Origin: Variovorax boronicumulans
Lineage (GTDB): Bacteria > Pseudomonadota > Gammaproteobacteria > Burkholderiales > Burkholderiaceae_C
DNA: 64,000 nt
Reading direction: 5' to 3'
Assembly (NCBI RefSeq): GCF_030812215.1
Contig: NZ_JAUSSG010000010.1
Coordinates: forward strand, 186,001-250,000
Below are positions 35,848-45,313 of the stretch, piece by piece (within the stretch, counting starts at the first letter, position 1; the number at the start of each line of letters is the position of its first letter). The notes under the pieces were generated by a model, which did no database searches, was not told the DNA's origin, and saw only the letters and a list, made by a program, of their open reading frames with translations. Position numbers and translations under genes: made by a program.

Positions 35848-36207
35848 TCAAGGGCAGACCGCCTCGACGTTGTTGCCGTCGGGGTCGATGAGGAAGGCCG
35901 CGTAGTAGGTCGGGCTGTAGTCGGCGCGCGGACCGGCGCCGCCGTTGTCGGTGCCGCCGGCCTTCAAGCCCGCCTTGTGGAAGGCCTCGACAGCCTTGTG
36001 ATCGGGTGCGCGGAACGCGATGTGCGTGCCCGGCCCCTTGGCGCCCTTGGCCGCATAGAGCCAGAGCGCGGGTGCGTCGGCCGGGCCGATGCCGGCATAG
36101 CTGTCGTCGTGGCTGCCCAGCACATGGCCGAGCGGTGCGAGCGCGGCTTCGTAGAAGCGCCGGCTCGCGGCGAGGTCTTTGACTTTCAGTCCGATGTGGT
36201 CGTACAT
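35848..36207 (-). CDS. VOC-family (glyoxalase/dioxygenase fold) protein (119 aa)
   Basis: A 119-residue single-module vicinal-oxygen-chelate protein: [28 protein letters not shown] with the metal His near residue 4, and [13 protein letters not shown] with the terminal Glu. It resembles bleomycin-resistance/glyoxalase-type proteins; the substrate is not assignable. Its start overlaps the end of the AraC gene by 22 bp, so it is in its operon. Confidence 0.9.
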   Translation of the reverse strand: MYDHIGLKVKDLAASRRFYEAALAPLGHVLGSHDDSYAGIGPADAPALWLYAAKGAKGPGTHIAFRAPDHKAVEAFHKAGLKAGGTDNGGAGPRADYSPTYYAAFLIDPDGNNVEAVCP

Positions 36208-37100
36208 GGCGATGACTTCCTGCTTGATGAATGAACCAGGCGGTCATCATTGAGCAGGGCTGCCATGCGGTCTTGGAGAATCTTGCGGTCGCCCTTGGCG
36301 GCCTGCCGGAAGCCGCGCGGCGACACGCCGGCCGCACGATGGAAGGTGCGCGTGAAGTTGCTGAGGTCGGCAAAACCCACGTCGAACGCCACATCGGTCA
36401 CGGGCCGATCGTCGTCCGCCAGCAGGCGTGCCGCGTGGCGCAGGCGGGAGCGGACCAGGTACTGGTGCGGCGTGACGCCGAGCACCTGCGAGAACAGGCG
36501 AAGGAAATGGAAGGAGCTCAGGCCCGCTTCGGAGGCCGCGCCTTCGAGCCCGATGTCGTCGTGCGAATTGGCATCGATCCAGATCGCGGCATCGACCGCA
36601 CGGCGCCTGTCGCGGGGCGCGGCGGACTGCGGCAATGACGGCTTGCCGCGGCCGCCCACCACCTCGACGAATCGGCTGGCGAACCACATGCCCAGTTCGT
36701 CGAGCCCGATATCGCTCTCGCCCTCGGCCGCGACTTGCGCAAGCTCACCGAGCACCATGAGTTCGGGCAATGGCGGAAGCCCTGCGGTGCGCCAGGTCTG
36801 CTTGTCGCCGCCGATCAGGTCGACGAAGCCGGGCGAGAGGTGGAACGCCAGGCACTCGTCGCCGCAGAGGTGGTGGTCGTGGGTGCAGACGTATTCATCG
36901 CCCGGGCAACCCACCAGCACCGAGCCGGCCACCAACTCGTAGGCGTTGCCCCGCGTGCGGTAGCCGAAGCTGCCCTTGCGCACGTACGAGACCGAGTAGT
37001 CCTCGTGCATCTCGGTGAAGGACGGCGCACCCGGCCCCGCGTCGCAGCGGTAGCTGGACACGCGGATCGGATCGGTCTGCAGTTCGGTGGTGATGAGCAT
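36186..37100 (-). CDS. AraC-family transcriptional regulator
   Basis: A 304-residue regulator. The N-terminal part is a cupin-like sensor domain that has a Cys/His cluster ([20 protein letters not shown]). The C-terminal 100 residues carry two HTH motifs ([46 protein letters not shown]). It is the first gene of an AraC-VOC-SRPBCC-NTF2 operon and probably controls it. The Cys/His cluster could bind metal or respond to redox; this is speculation. A large palindromic repeat lies just upstream. Confidence 0.9.
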   Translation of the reverse strand: MLITTELQTDPIRVSSYRCDAGPGAPSFTEMHEDYSVSYVRKGSFGYRTRGNAYELVAGSVLVGCPGDEYVCTHDHHLCGDECLAFHLSPGFVDLIGGDKQTWRTAGLPPLPELMVLGELAQVAAEGESDIGLDELGMWFASRFVEVVGGRGKPSLPQSAAPRDRRRAVDAAIWIDANSHDDIGLEGAASEAGLSSFHFLRLFSQVLGVTPHQYLVRSRLRHAARLLADDDRPVTDVAFDVGFADLSNFTRTFHRAAGVSPRGFRQAAKGDRKILQDRMAALLNDDRLVHSSSRKSSPCTTTSD

Positions 37101-37141
37101 GGCGCGTCTGCTCTTTGTACACCCTGTCGTGGGAAGCGCTC

Positions 37142-37263
37142 AGAAGGTGTGAAGAAACCGTAGCGAGCGGTTCGAGCTTGCACCGAGGACAGGAGCCGTA
37201 CTCTGTACGGTGAGGACCGCAGGTGCGAGATCGGACCGCGCAGTAGGTTTATTCACACCTTCT
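37142..37263. repeat. 122-bp imperfect palindrome between coxL and the AraC operon
   Basis: The outer arms are AGAAGGTGTGAAGAAACC (37142-37159) and GGTTTATTCACACCTTCT (37246-37263), 17 of 18 paired. Inner arms also pair (GCGGTTCGAGCTTGCACC with the complement of GGTGCGAGATCGGACCGC), and the centre is GCCGTAC-TCT-GTACGG. The whole element can fold into one long hairpin, and it touches the coxL stop codon. It resembles an ERIC-like or MITE-like intergenic repeat; it may end coxL mRNA. Confidence 0.8.
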
Positions 37264-39593
37264 CAGTCCACTGTGTGCATGGCCGCCCATACCCGCGAGG
37301 GGGACAGCGGCATGTGCAGGCGCGGCGCGGTCGCGGCGAGGCCGTTGCGCGCGAAGGCATCGGCCACCGCGTTCACGATGGCCGGCGTGGCGCCGATGGT
37401 GCCCAGCTCGCCCACGCCCTTCACGCCCAGCGGGTTGTTCGTGCAGGGCGTCGATTCGTCCATCTCCATGTGGAACATGGTGTCGACGATGTCGGCGCGC
37501 GGCGCGGCGTAGTCCATCAGGCTGCCGGTCACGGGCTGGCCGGTTTCGTTGTCGTACACCACCTGCTCGTACAGCGCCTGCCCGATGCCCTGCACCGCGC
37601 CGCCTTCGAGCTGGCCGCGCACGATCATCGGGTTGATCACGCGGCCCACGTCGTTGACCGAGCTGTAGGCCACCACGCTGATTTCGCCAGTCGGCGGATC
37701 GAGCTCGATCTCGCAGATGTGGCAGCCGTTGGGCCAGGTCGGGCCGGCGACGGTGCTGGTGGAGTCCACGAAGATCTCGCGCTCGGGCTGCTTGCCCGCG
37801 AGCGTGAAGAGGTCGAGCTCCAGGTCGGTGCCGGCCACCGAGAAGCTGCCGCGGCTGTAGATGATGTCGTCGATGGCGGCTTCGAACTCCTGCGCCGCGA
37901 GTTCGCGCGCCTTGTCGATGGTGCGCTCCGCGCCGATGCGCACGGCCGAGCCGCCGGTAAAGAGCGAGCGGGAACCTGCGCTGCCGAAGCCGTCGCCGCG
38001 GTCGGTGTCGCCGAGCACCACGCGCACCTTCTCGATGGGCACGCCGAAGGCATCGACCGCGAGTTGCGCGAGCGAGGTGGCAATGCCCTGCCCCATGGCG
38101 TTGACGGCGGAGAACACCTCGATCACGCCGTCGGCCTGCACCGATACCGTGACGCGTTCCTCGAACACGTTGCCGCCGGTCCATTCGAGAAAAGTGGCAA
38201 TGCCCAGGCCCCGATGCTTTCCGTTCTTCGCGGACTCGGCGGCGCGGGCCTCGAAGCCCTGCCAGTCGGCCAGGGTGAGCGCCTGGTCCATCACCGACTC
38301 GAAGTTGCCGGTGTCGTAGACCTGCGCCATCGGGTTCTTGTAGGGCATCTGGTCGGGCTGGATGAAGTTCATCCGGCGCAGGATGATGCGGTCGATGCCG
38401 GTCTGGCGCGCGGCCTCGTCCATCAGGCGTTCGATGGTGAAGATGGCCTCGGGCCGGCCCGCGCCGCGGTAGGCGCCGGTCGGCGCGGTGTTGGTGAGCA
38501 CCGCCTTGAAATGGAAGTCGATGGTCTGGATGTCGTAGACGCTGGTCTGCACCCAGGGGCCGATGAGCAGCTGGATCGCGACGCCCGTGCCGGTGGCGTA
38601 GGCCCCCACGTTGGCCAGCGTCTTGATGCGCAGCGCGAGGATCTTTCCTTCGGCATCGAGCGCGAGCTCGGCGCGCGCTTCGATGTCGCGGCCGTGTGCG
38701 CTGGAGAGGAATTCTTCGCTGCGGTCGGCCACCCATTTCACCGGGCGCTTGACCTGCAGCGCGGCGAAGGCGACCGCGATGTCTTCGGGATAGGCGCCGG
38801 TCTTCATGCCGAAACCGCCGCCCACGTCGCCCACCACCACGCGCACTTTTTCTTTCGCAAGGCCGATGGCAGCGCACACGGAATCGCGCACGCCCGACGG
38901 CATCTGCGTGCTCATGCGGATCGTGAGGCGATCGGTCTTGGCGTCGTGCACGGCGAGCACCGAGCGCGGCTCGATGGTGAGCGCGACCACGCGCTGGTTG
39001 ATGACGTCGAGCGCCACCACGTGGCTGGCCTTGGCGAAGGCGGCGGTCGCGGCCTCGCTGTTGCCGTGCCGCATTTCGGCGGCGATGTTGCCGGACGCCT
39101 CTTCGCACAGCTGCGGCGCGCCTTCGGCGGTAGCGCTGGCGAGGTCGACCACCATGGGCAGGTCTTCGTAGTCGACCATCACGGCCTCGGCGGCATCGCG
39201 CGCCTGCTGGACGGTGTCGGCAATCACCGCGGCCACCGCCTCGCCCACGAAGCGCGTGCGCTCGTTCGCCATGGCGTAGCGCGGCGGGCTGGCGCTGTCG
39301 CTGCCGTCGGCGCGCTTGAATCCGGCGGCACCCGGCATCGGCTTGACCCCCGCGGCTGCCAGCTCGGCCCCGGTGATGACCCGCAACACGCCGGGCATGG
39401 CGGCGGCGGCGCTTGTGTCGATGGAAACGATGCGTGCGTGCGGATGGGGAGAGCGAAGGAAAACGAGATGCGCCTGATCGGGAAGCGTGACGTCGTCCGT
39501 GTAGCGTCCGGCGCCTGCCAGCAGGCTTTCGTCCTCGAGGCGGCGCACCGCCTGGCCGCTGCCGAAGCGGGTGGGGTTGAGTTCAGTGGTCAA
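37263..39593 (-). CDS. Xanthine dehydrogenase-family molybdopterin subunit, form II CoxL-like, orphan
   Basis: A 776-residue molybdenum hydroxylase large subunit. It has the typical [23 protein letters not shown] start, an [10 protein letters not shown] active-site loop of the form II type (form I CO dehydrogenases have AYxCSFR), and the C-terminal GVKGVGELG. The medium (FAD) and small (2Fe-2S) subunit genes that normally neighbour it are absent, so they must be elsewhere or the complex is unusual. The start is TTG 39593, with AGAGGA upstream; no ATG is nearby. The substrate (aldehyde, purine or CO) cannot be told. Confidence 0.88.
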   Translation of the reverse strand: MTTELNPTRFGSGQAVRRLEDESLLAGAGRYTDDVTLPDQAHLVFLRSPHPHARIVSIDTSAAAAMPGVLRVITGAELAAAGVKPMPGAAGFKRADGSDSASPPRYAMANERTRFVGEAVAAVIADTVQQARDAAEAVMVDYEDLPMVVDLASATAEGAPQLCEEASGNIAAEMRHGNSEAATAAFAKASHVVALDVINQRVVALTIEPRSVLAVHDAKTDRLTIRMSTQMPSGVRDSVCAAIGLAKEKVRVVVGDVGGGFGMKTGAYPEDIAVAFAALQVKRPVKWVADRSEEFLSSAHGRDIEARAELALDAEGKILALRIKTLANVGAYATGTGVAIQLLIGPWVQTSVYDIQTIDFHFKAVLTNTAPTGAYRGAGRPEAIFTIERLMDEAARQTGIDRIILRRMNFIQPDQMPYKNPMAQVYDTGNFESVMDQALTLADWQGFEARAAESAKNGKHRGLGIATFLEWTGGNVFEERVTVSVQADGVIEVFSAVNAMGQGIATSLAQLAVDAFGVPIEKVRVVLGDTDRGDGFGSAGSRSLFTGGSAVRIGAERTIDKARELAAQEFEAAIDDIIYSRGSFSVAGTDLELDLFTLAGKQPEREIFVDSTSTVAGPTWPNGCHICEIELDPPTGEISVVAYSSVNDVGRVINPMIVRGQLEGGAVQGIGQALYEQVVYDNETGQPVTGSLMDYAAPRADIVDTMFHMEMDESTPCTNNPLGVKGVGELGTIGATPAIVNAVADAFARNGLAATAPRLHMPLSPSRVWAAMHTVD

Positions 39594-39816
39594 CGTGGTC
39601 CTCTTGTGCTGATTCCCGGTGGGCAACGCTGGCCCGCTGGATCCGCTTTATGGGGGGCAAATGGAAGCAGCACTATATGGGCTTCGGGGGTTCTTGTCCG
39701 CTGCGACGGCAGGCCTGTGGCGCACGGACCGCAATCGTTTGCGACACCCGGCGACCGGGCCTTCATTTTCCCTCATCCCACAGGGGACGCCGGCGAAGCC
39801 GTGTATACCTACGGCC

Positions 39817-40572
39817 ATGCGACAACTGCCCTGGCTCGAACCCGGCGACACCCTGCCCGACCCGGCATCGGCATGGGGGGTGGCCGACCCCGTTCCAGGC
39901 CTTCTCGCGGCGGGCGGCGCACTCGATGTCGATACTCTGGTGCAGGCCTACAGCCATTGCGTCTTCCCCTGGTTCAGCGACGACCAGCCGATCCTGTGGT
40001 GGAGCCCCGACCCGCGCATGGTGCTGCAGGTGGCCGAGTTCAGGCTGCACCGGTCGCTTCGCAAGACCTTGATCCGATTCGCGGAAACGCCCGGTTGCGA
40101 AGTGCGCATCGACCACGACTTCGCGGCGGTCATCAAGGCCTGTTCGCTCTCGCCGCGCGTCGGCCAGTCGGGCACGTGGATCGTGCCGGACATGGTGCAG
40201 GCCTATACGCAATTGCACGCGGCAGGCCATGCGCACAGCGTGGAGACCTGGATCGACGGCGAGCTCGCGGGCGGACTCTACTGCGTGGCGCTCGGCCGCG
40301 CGGTGTTCGGCGAGTCGATGTTCACCCGCCGCCCGGACGCCTCGAAGATCGCGCTGGCGGCGCTGGTGAGCCTGTGCCGCCGCGCCGGCGTGCAGATGAT
40401 CGACTGCCAGCAGAACACCGCCCATCTCGCCAGCCTGGGTGCCCACGAGATACCGCGCAAGCGCTTCGTCGCCCACGTGGCCAAGGCCCGGGAACAGGAG
40501 GGGCCACGGTGGCAATTCGAGCCCGTATACTGGACCGAACTCCTTTCCGCGCGACCTCTTTCACCGACGTGA
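39817..40572 (+). CDS. aat: Leucyl/phenylalanyl-tRNA--protein transferase Aat
   Basis: A 251-residue transferase that attaches Leu or Phe from aminoacyl-tRNA to N-terminal Arg/Lys residues, marking proteins for ClpAP via ClpS. Signature segments are [50 protein letters not shown] and the GESMF block. I start at ATG 39817 ([11 protein letters not shown]), the usual start of the family. It overlaps the bpt start (GTGA at 40569-40572). Confidence 0.96.
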   Translation: MRQLPWLEPGDTLPDPASAWGVADPVPGLLAAGGALDVDTLVQAYSHCVFPWFSDDQPILWWSPDPRMVLQVAEFRLHRSLRKTLIRFAETPGCEVRIDHDFAAVIKACSLSPRVGQSGTWIVPDMVQAYTQLHAAGHAHSVETWIDGELAGGLYCVALGRAVFGESMFTRRPDASKIALAALVSLCRRAGVQMIDCQQNTAHLASLGAHEIPRKRFVAHVAKAREQEGPRWQFEPVYWTELLSARPLSPT

Positions 40573-41402
40573 CGCACCTCAAGGATCTCCCGCTTCACAC
40601 GCTGCAGTTCTACGCGACGGCGCCCTATCCCTGCAGCTACCTGCCGGACCGGCAGGCCCGCTCGCAGGTGGCCACGCCCAGCCACCTGATCCACAACGAC
40701 GCTTATTCCGACCTCGTGCTCAGCGGGTTCCGGCGCAGCGGCATGTTCACCTACCGGCCCTACTGCGACGGCTGCCGCGCCTGCATTCCGCTGCGCGTGC
40801 TGGTCAACAGCTTCCGGCCCACACGCAGCCAGCGCCGTGCCGCCAAACAGCATGCCGACCTGCAGGCCCGCGTGCTCAAGCTGTGCTTCGTGCCCGAGCA
40901 TTACCAGCTCTACCTGCGCTACCAGAACGGCCGCCACGCAGGCGGCGGCATGGACCACGACAGCATCGACCAGTACACCCAGTTCCTGCTGCAGAGCCGG
41001 GTCAATTCGCGGCTGGTCGAGTTTCGCGAAACGCTGGCCGACGGCAGCGCGGGCGCGCTCAAGATGGTGTCGATCCTCGACGTGCTGAACGACGGCATCT
41101 CGGCCGTGTATACCTTCTATGAACCCGATGCCCGCGCAGCGCCGGGCCACCCCAAGCAAGCGAACGGCCTCCTCGGGGGGCAGCAAGAGCAGGCAGCGCC
41201 GAGCGTGGGGGCCTCATCCACGGGCTATGGCACCTACAGCGTGCTCTGGCAGATCGAGCAGGCCCGCAAGCTGGGCCTGCCGCACGTCTACCTCGGGTAC
41301 TGGATCGAGCGCAGCCCCAAGATGCATTACAAGGCGCGCTTTTCTCCGCACGAAGTGTTGGTGGATGGACACTGGCAGCCATCCAGCGATTTCACAAGGT
41401 AA
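40569..41402 (+). CDS. bpt: Aspartate/glutamate leucyltransferase Bpt, with a repeat-derived insert
   Basis: A 277-residue enzyme that adds Leu to N-terminal Asp/Glu, a second arm of the bacterial N-end rule. It begins [25 protein letters not shown] and has the [13 protein letters not shown] and [28 protein letters not shown] motifs. Usual length is about 247 aa. An extra segment (residues about 192-217) reads [17 protein letters not shown] and on, between YTFYEPDA and the GYGTYS core. The DNA there is a copy of a dispersed repeat (see 41142-41217). The frame stays open, so the protein probably remains functional. Start GTG overlaps aat. Confidence 0.95.
   Translation: MTHLKDLPLHTLQFYATAPYPCSYLPDRQARSQVATPSHLIHNDAYSDLVLSGFRRSGMFTYRPYCDGCRACIPLRVLVNSFRPTRSQRRAAKQHADLQARVLKLCFVPEHYQLYLRYQNGRHAGGGMDHDSIDQYTQFLLQSRVNSRLVEFRETLADGSAGALKMVSILDVLNDGISAVYTFYEPDARAAPGHPKQANGLLGGQQEQAAPSVGASSTGYGTYSVLWQIEQARKLGLPHVYLGYWIERSPKMHYKARFSPHEVLVDGHWQPSSDFTR
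41142..41217. repeat. In-frame copy of the GC-rich palindromic repeat, in bpt
   Basis: About 76 bp matching the intergenic copy at 45233-45309 in order: CCGGGCC, CCAAG, GGCCTCCTCGGGGGGCAGC, CGAGCGTGGGGG, TCAT. It lies inside bpt where the family has no such segment, adds about 25 codons and keeps the frame. Confidence 0.8.
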
Positions 41403-41432
41403 AATGGCGCTCGGTCATCACCGCACAGCGCC

Positions 41433-42263
41433 ATGAGAAAAAACCAATCCGACGTTCCTGCCGTTCCCGTGATCCAGGTGATCGAGCGCATGTTCGCGCT
41501 GATCGACGTCCTGGCGTCCCGCGAGGAGGCCATCTCCCTGAAGGAAATCAGCGAGAAAACCGGGCTCCACCCTTCGACCACGCACCGCATCCTCAACGAC
41601 CTGGCCGTGGGCCGCTTCGTCGACCGGCCCGAGGCGGGCAGCTACCGGTTGGGCATGCGCCTGCTGGAACTGGGCAACCTGGTGAAGGGGCGGCTCAATG
41701 TGCGCGATGCCGCGCTGGGCCCGATGCGCGAGCTGCACAAGCTCACGCAGCAGCCGGTGAACCTCAGCATGCGACAGGGCGACGAGATCGTCTACATCGA
41801 GCGCTCGTACAGCGAGCGCTCGGGCATGCAGGTGGTGCGCGCCATCGGTGGGCGCGCAGCTTTGCACCTCACCTCGACAGGCAAGCTTTTCCTGGCAGCC
41901 GATGACCCGGCACGGGTGCGCAGCTATGCCACCCGCACCGGACTGGCCGGCCACACCCGCAACAGCATCACCCAACTGCCTGCGCTGGAGCGCGAACTGT
42001 CGAAGGCTCGCCAATACGGCATTGCCCGGGACAACGAAGAACTGGAGCTGGGCGTGCGCTGCATGGCCGCCGGCATCTACGACGACCAGGGCAAGCTGGT
42101 GGCAGGCCTGTCGATCTCGGCGCCGGCCGACCGGCTGGACGAAGGCTGGCTGCCCAAGCTGCAGGCAACGGCCAATGAAATCTCGAGCGCCTTGGGCTTC
42201 AAGGATGGCGTGGCTGCGGCAACGCCTTCCCCGACAAGCAACACGCCTTCAGCGAGCGCCTGA
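41433..42263 (+). CDS. IclR-family transcriptional regulator
   Basis: A 276-residue regulator with an HTH (FALIDVLASREEAISLKEISEKTGLHPSTTHRILNDL, about residues 20-60) and an IclR effector domain (about 85-255, LTSTGKLFLA and YGIARDNEELELGVRCMAAGIYDDQGK). It begins MRKNQSDVPAVPVIQVIERM. A Pro/Ser/Thr-rich C-terminal tail follows. It lies 30 bp after bpt on the same strand and ends at a shared terminator. Its targets are not adjacent; in many Comamonadaceae an IclR gene follows bpt, which I recall but cannot check. Confidence 0.9.
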   Translation: MRKNQSDVPAVPVIQVIERMFALIDVLASREEAISLKEISEKTGLHPSTTHRILNDLAVGRFVDRPEAGSYRLGMRLLELGNLVKGRLNVRDAALGPMRELHKLTQQPVNLSMRQGDEIVYIERSYSERSGMQVVRAIGGRAALHLTSTGKLFLAADDPARVRSYATRTGLAGHTRNSITQLPALERELSKARQYGIARDNEELELGVRCMAAGIYDDQGKLVAGLSISAPADRLDEGWLPKLQATANEISSALGFKDGVAAATPSPTSNTPSASA

Positions 42264-42287
42264 CCCCTTTGCGGGACACCAAAAGAC

Positions 42288-42312
42288 AAAGCGGGCCTTC
42301 TTGGCCCGCTTT
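42288..42312. terminator. Bidirectional terminator between iclR and pbpG
   Basis: A perfect 10-bp stem AAAGCGGGCC (42288-42297) / GGCCCGCTTT (42303-42312) with a 5-nt loop, A-rich on the left and T-rich on the right. It can end both the plus-strand iclR and minus-strand pbpG transcripts. Confidence 0.88.
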
Positions 42313-42347
42313 ACTTTTGTCGACCGCTATCGCGGCGCTGCAGCGAT

Positions 42348-43532
42348 TCAGCCTGCGACCTGGTAGCTCACACTGCGCGAAGCGGCCGGTGAGCCCGGCA
42401 CGGCGTGCGTCGCCTCGACCCAGCGGCGAACGCGCTCGGCATCGGCGATACGACTGAACTTGCCGGCCGAATCCAGGAACACCATGATCAGCTTGCGGCC
42501 AGCCACCTTGGCCTGCATCACGAGGCACTGACCAGCTTCGTTGATGAAGCCGGTCTTCTGCACGCCGATTTCCCAATCGGGGCTCTTCACGAGTCGGTTG
42601 GTGGTGTTGAACTGCAGCACGCGGTTGCCGACCTCGACCTGGTATTCAGGCGACGTGGAAAGCGAGCGCACCGTGGCATCGGCGTAGGCGGCATTGACCA
42701 GCAGCGCCAGGTCTTGCGCGCTCGACTGGTTGCGGCTCGACAGGCCCGTGGGCTCAACGTAGCGCGTGTCCTTCATGCCGAGCATCTTGGCCTTGGCATT
42801 CATGATGCTCACGAAGGTCGTGAGGCCGCCCGGATAGGTACGGCCCAACGCGTGCGCCGCACGGTTTTCGCTCGACATCAGCGCCAGATGCAGCAGTTCG
42901 CCGCGAGACAACATCGTGCCGACGGTCAGGCGCGAGCGGCTGCCCTTTTCGGTATCGACGTCGTCCTGCGTGATGGTGATCAGCTCGTCGTTCGGCAGAT
43001 GGGCTTCGCTGATGAGCAAGCCGGTCATCAGCTTGGTGAGCGAGGCGATCGGCAGCACGGCGTGGTCGTTCTTGCTGAAAAGCACTTCGTGCGTGTCCTG
43101 GTCGATCACGAGGGCGACGCTCGACTTCAGGTCGAGTGCGTCGTCGGTGCCGTGCAGGCCGGCCATCTGGCCGAAGGACTGGCGCGCCGGCGTTTCGACG
43201 CGCACCACCGAGCGGCGCTGGACGGCCACCACGGTCTTGCCATTCTTCTTGCGGATGGTGGCCACCACGTTGCGGCCGCCGCGAACGACTTTTTCAGCCT
43301 TTTCGCTTCGCTTGGCGACCGTCTTGCTGGAAGCCGCATTGCGCTTGACTTCGACCGGCACGGGCCCCTTCGCCTTTTTGGCGACGGAGGTCTTGGCGGC
43401 CGTTGGCTTTTCTTTCTTTGCAGCCTGGGCGCCAGGCAGCAAAAACGCCGTGGCGCAAAGCGCGACGGCGATGAATTTGAATGCGGGCAGAAACCGCTGG
43501 CTGGAAACTCGGCGGAGACGGGCTTCAGGCAT
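42348..43532 (-). CDS. pbpG: D-alanyl-D-alanine endopeptidase PbpG (PBP7-like, S11 family)
   Basis: A 394-residue periplasmic penicillin-binding protein. It has a signal peptide (FKFIAVALCATAFLLPGAQA, cut after QAA), a Lys/Ala-rich linker (40-110) and an S11 domain with the active-site SxxK (ASLTK), SxN (SSENR) and KTG (QKTGFINEAG). It hydrolyses D-Ala-meso-DAP crosslinks in peptidoglycan. The Lys-rich region before the catalytic domain is longer than in E. coli PBP7 and may bind the wall. ATG 43532 has CTGGAG upstream. Confidence 0.92.
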   Translation of the reverse strand: MPEARLRRVSSQRFLPAFKFIAVALCATAFLLPGAQAAKKEKPTAAKTSVAKKAKGPVPVEVKRNAASSKTVAKRSEKAEKVVRGGRNVVATIRKKNGKTVVAVQRRSVVRVETPARQSFGQMAGLHGTDDALDLKSSVALVIDQDTHEVLFSKNDHAVLPIASLTKLMTGLLISEAHLPNDELITITQDDVDTEKGSRSRLTVGTMLSRGELLHLALMSSENRAAHALGRTYPGGLTTFVSIMNAKAKMLGMKDTRYVEPTGLSSRNQSSAQDLALLVNAAYADATVRSLSTSPEYQVEVGNRVLQFNTTNRLVKSPDWEIGVQKTGFINEAGQCLVMQAKVAGRKLIMVFLDSAGKFSRIADAERVRRWVEATHAVPGSPAASRSVSYQVAG

Positions 43533-43649
43533 TAATAAATCTCCAGCGGCGACAAACGAGGACCGCAGTGTATCGAATTCAAAAAAGACACGCAATATCA
43601 GTTACTTGCATCCTCTTCTTCATTCGAATACCAAGGAACGCCTGAAAAC

Positions 43650-45188
43650 CTAACCTTGCGCTGCAACTCTCTCAGCTTGGCTCTGTAACTTATTGAGAGC
43701 ACTCAAATAAGCCTTCGCCGAAGCGACCACGATGTCTGGGTCTGCACCCACACCATTGACCACCCGCCCTGCGTTTTGTAACCGAACTGTAACTTCACCT
43801 TGGCTCTCTGTCGAGCCACTGATGGCATTCACCGAGTAAAGAACCATCTCGGCGCCGCTCTTGACATGCGACTCGATGGCTTTCAGAGAAGCATCAACCG
43901 GGCCATTGCCGTCGGATTCTCCGGTCACTTCCTTGCCCTGGACTGTGAAGACGACTTTCGCCTGGGGGCGCTCGCCGGTTTCGCTGTGCTGGGAGAGAGA
44001 GACAAATGCAAACTGCTCGTCAACGTTCGACAGCTCTTCCGCGCTGACGAGCGCCAGGATGTCCTCGTCAAAAATTTCGGACTTGCGATCGGCCAGCTCC
44101 TTGAAGCGCAGGAAGGCGGCGTTGATGTCAGCCTCGCCGGCCATCGTCACGCCCAACTCCTGCAGCCGCTGCTTGAATGCGTTGCGGCCGCTGAGCTTGC
44201 CCAACACGATCTTGTTCGCGGCCCAGCCCACGTCTTCCGCACGCATGATCTCGTAGGTGTCGCGGGCCTTGAGCACGCCGTCCTGGTGGATGCCCGAGGC
44301 GTGGGCAAAGGCATTGGCGCCCACGACAGCCTTGTTGGGCTGCACCACGAAGCCGGTGGTCTGGCTCACCATGCGGCTCGCGGCCACGATGTGCTGGGTG
44401 TCGATGTTCAGGTCAAGCCCGAAATAGTCGCGGCGTGTCTTCACCGCCATCACCACTTCTTCGAGCGAGCAGTTGCCCGCGCGCTCGCCCAGGCCGTTGA
44501 TGGTGCACTCCACCTGGCGCGCGCCGCCGATCTTCACGCCGGCGAGCGAGTTGGCCACCGCCATGCCGAGGTCGTTATGGCAATGCACCGACCAGATCGC
44601 CTTGTCGCTGTTGGGAACGCGCTCCCGCAGCATCTTGATGAAGTTGCCATAGAGCTCGGGGATGGCGTAGCCGACGGTGTCGGGCACGTTGATGGTGGTA
44701 GCGCCCTCGGCGATCACGGTTTCGAGCACGCGGCACAGGAAGTCCGGGTCGCTGCGGTAGCCGTCTTCGGGGCTGAACTCCACGTCGCCCACGAGGTTGC
44801 GCGCAAACCGCACGGCGAGCTTGGCCTGCTCATGCACCTCGTCGGGCGACATGCGCAGCTTCTTTTCCATGTGCAGCGGCGAGGTCGCGATGAAGGTGTG
44901 GATGCGCCCGCGGGCGGCGCCCTTGAGGGCCTCCGCAGCGCGGCCGATGTCGCGGTCGTTGGCCCGGGACAGGCCGCACACGGTCGATTCCTTGATGGCG
45001 TTGGCAATCGCCTTGACCGCCTCGAAGTCGCCGTTCGAGCTGGCCGGGAAACCGGCCTCGATGACGTCGACCTTCAGCCTTTCGAGCTGCTTGGCGATGC
45101 GCATCTTTTCGTCGCGCGTCATGGAGGCGCCGGGCGATTGCTCGCCGTCGCGCAAGGTGGTGTCGAAAATAATGAGTTGGTCAGCCAT
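43650..45188 (-). CDS. leuA: 2-isopropylmalate synthase (canonical class)
   Basis: A 512-residue enzyme of the standard LeuA class. It has [16 protein letters not shown] (catalytic metal Asp/Arg), [28 protein letters not shown], and the C-terminal LeuA dimer/regulatory domain. It condenses acetyl-CoA and 2-oxoisovalerate in the first step of leucine synthesis. It lies 125 bp downstream of the second leuA (45314-47017) on the same strand. The gap contains a dispersed repeat (45233-45309). Feedback inhibition by Leu is expected from the C-terminal domain. Confidence 0.95.
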   Translation of the reverse strand: MADQLIIFDTTLRDGEQSPGASMTRDEKMRIAKQLERLKVDVIEAGFPASSNGDFEAVKAIANAIKESTVCGLSRANDRDIGRAAEALKGAARGRIHTFIATSPLHMEKKLRMSPDEVHEQAKLAVRFARNLVGDVEFSPEDGYRSDPDFLCRVLETVIAEGATTINVPDTVGYAIPELYGNFIKMLRERVPNSDKAIWSVHCHNDLGMAVANSLAGVKIGGARQVECTINGLGERAGNCSLEEVVMAVKTRRDYFGLDLNIDTQHIVAASRMVSQTTGFVVQPNKAVVGANAFAHASGIHQDGVLKARDTYEIMRAEDVGWAANKIVLGKLSGRNAFKQRLQELGVTMAGEADINAAFLRFKELADRKSEIFDEDILALVSAEELSNVDEQFAFVSLSQHSETGERPQAKVVFTVQGKEVTGESDGNGPVDASLKAIESHVKSGAEMVLYSVNAISGSTESQGEVTVRLQNAGRVVNGVGADPDIVVASAKAYLSALNKLQSQAERVAAQG

Positions 45189-45232
45189 CGTGAATCTCCT
45201 TGGGTTTTATTCAGCCGTCGATCAGGCCGACG

Positions 45233-45309
45233 CCGGGCCGCTCCCAAGGCGGCCTGCGGCCCCCTCGGGGGGCAGCGACGACACGCAGTGCGGGGAGCGT
45301 GGGGGTCAT
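45233..45309. repeat. Intergenic copy of the GC-rich palindromic repeat
   Basis: About 77 bp between the two leuA genes. CGCTCCCA (45239-45246) pairs with GGGGAGCG (45292-45299), and the centre has GGCCCCCTCGGGGGGCAG. It matches copies inside bpt (41142-41217) and, inverted, inside the FemAB/GNAT-like gene (58344-58419). Confidence 0.85.
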
Positions 45310-45313
45310 GCCT

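Noticed and set aside
40569-41402. Reading bpt as disrupted because of its extra segment
   Set aside because: The frame stays open through the insert and all later motifs ([17 protein letters not shown]) are intact, so it is treated as a functional gene with an insert.
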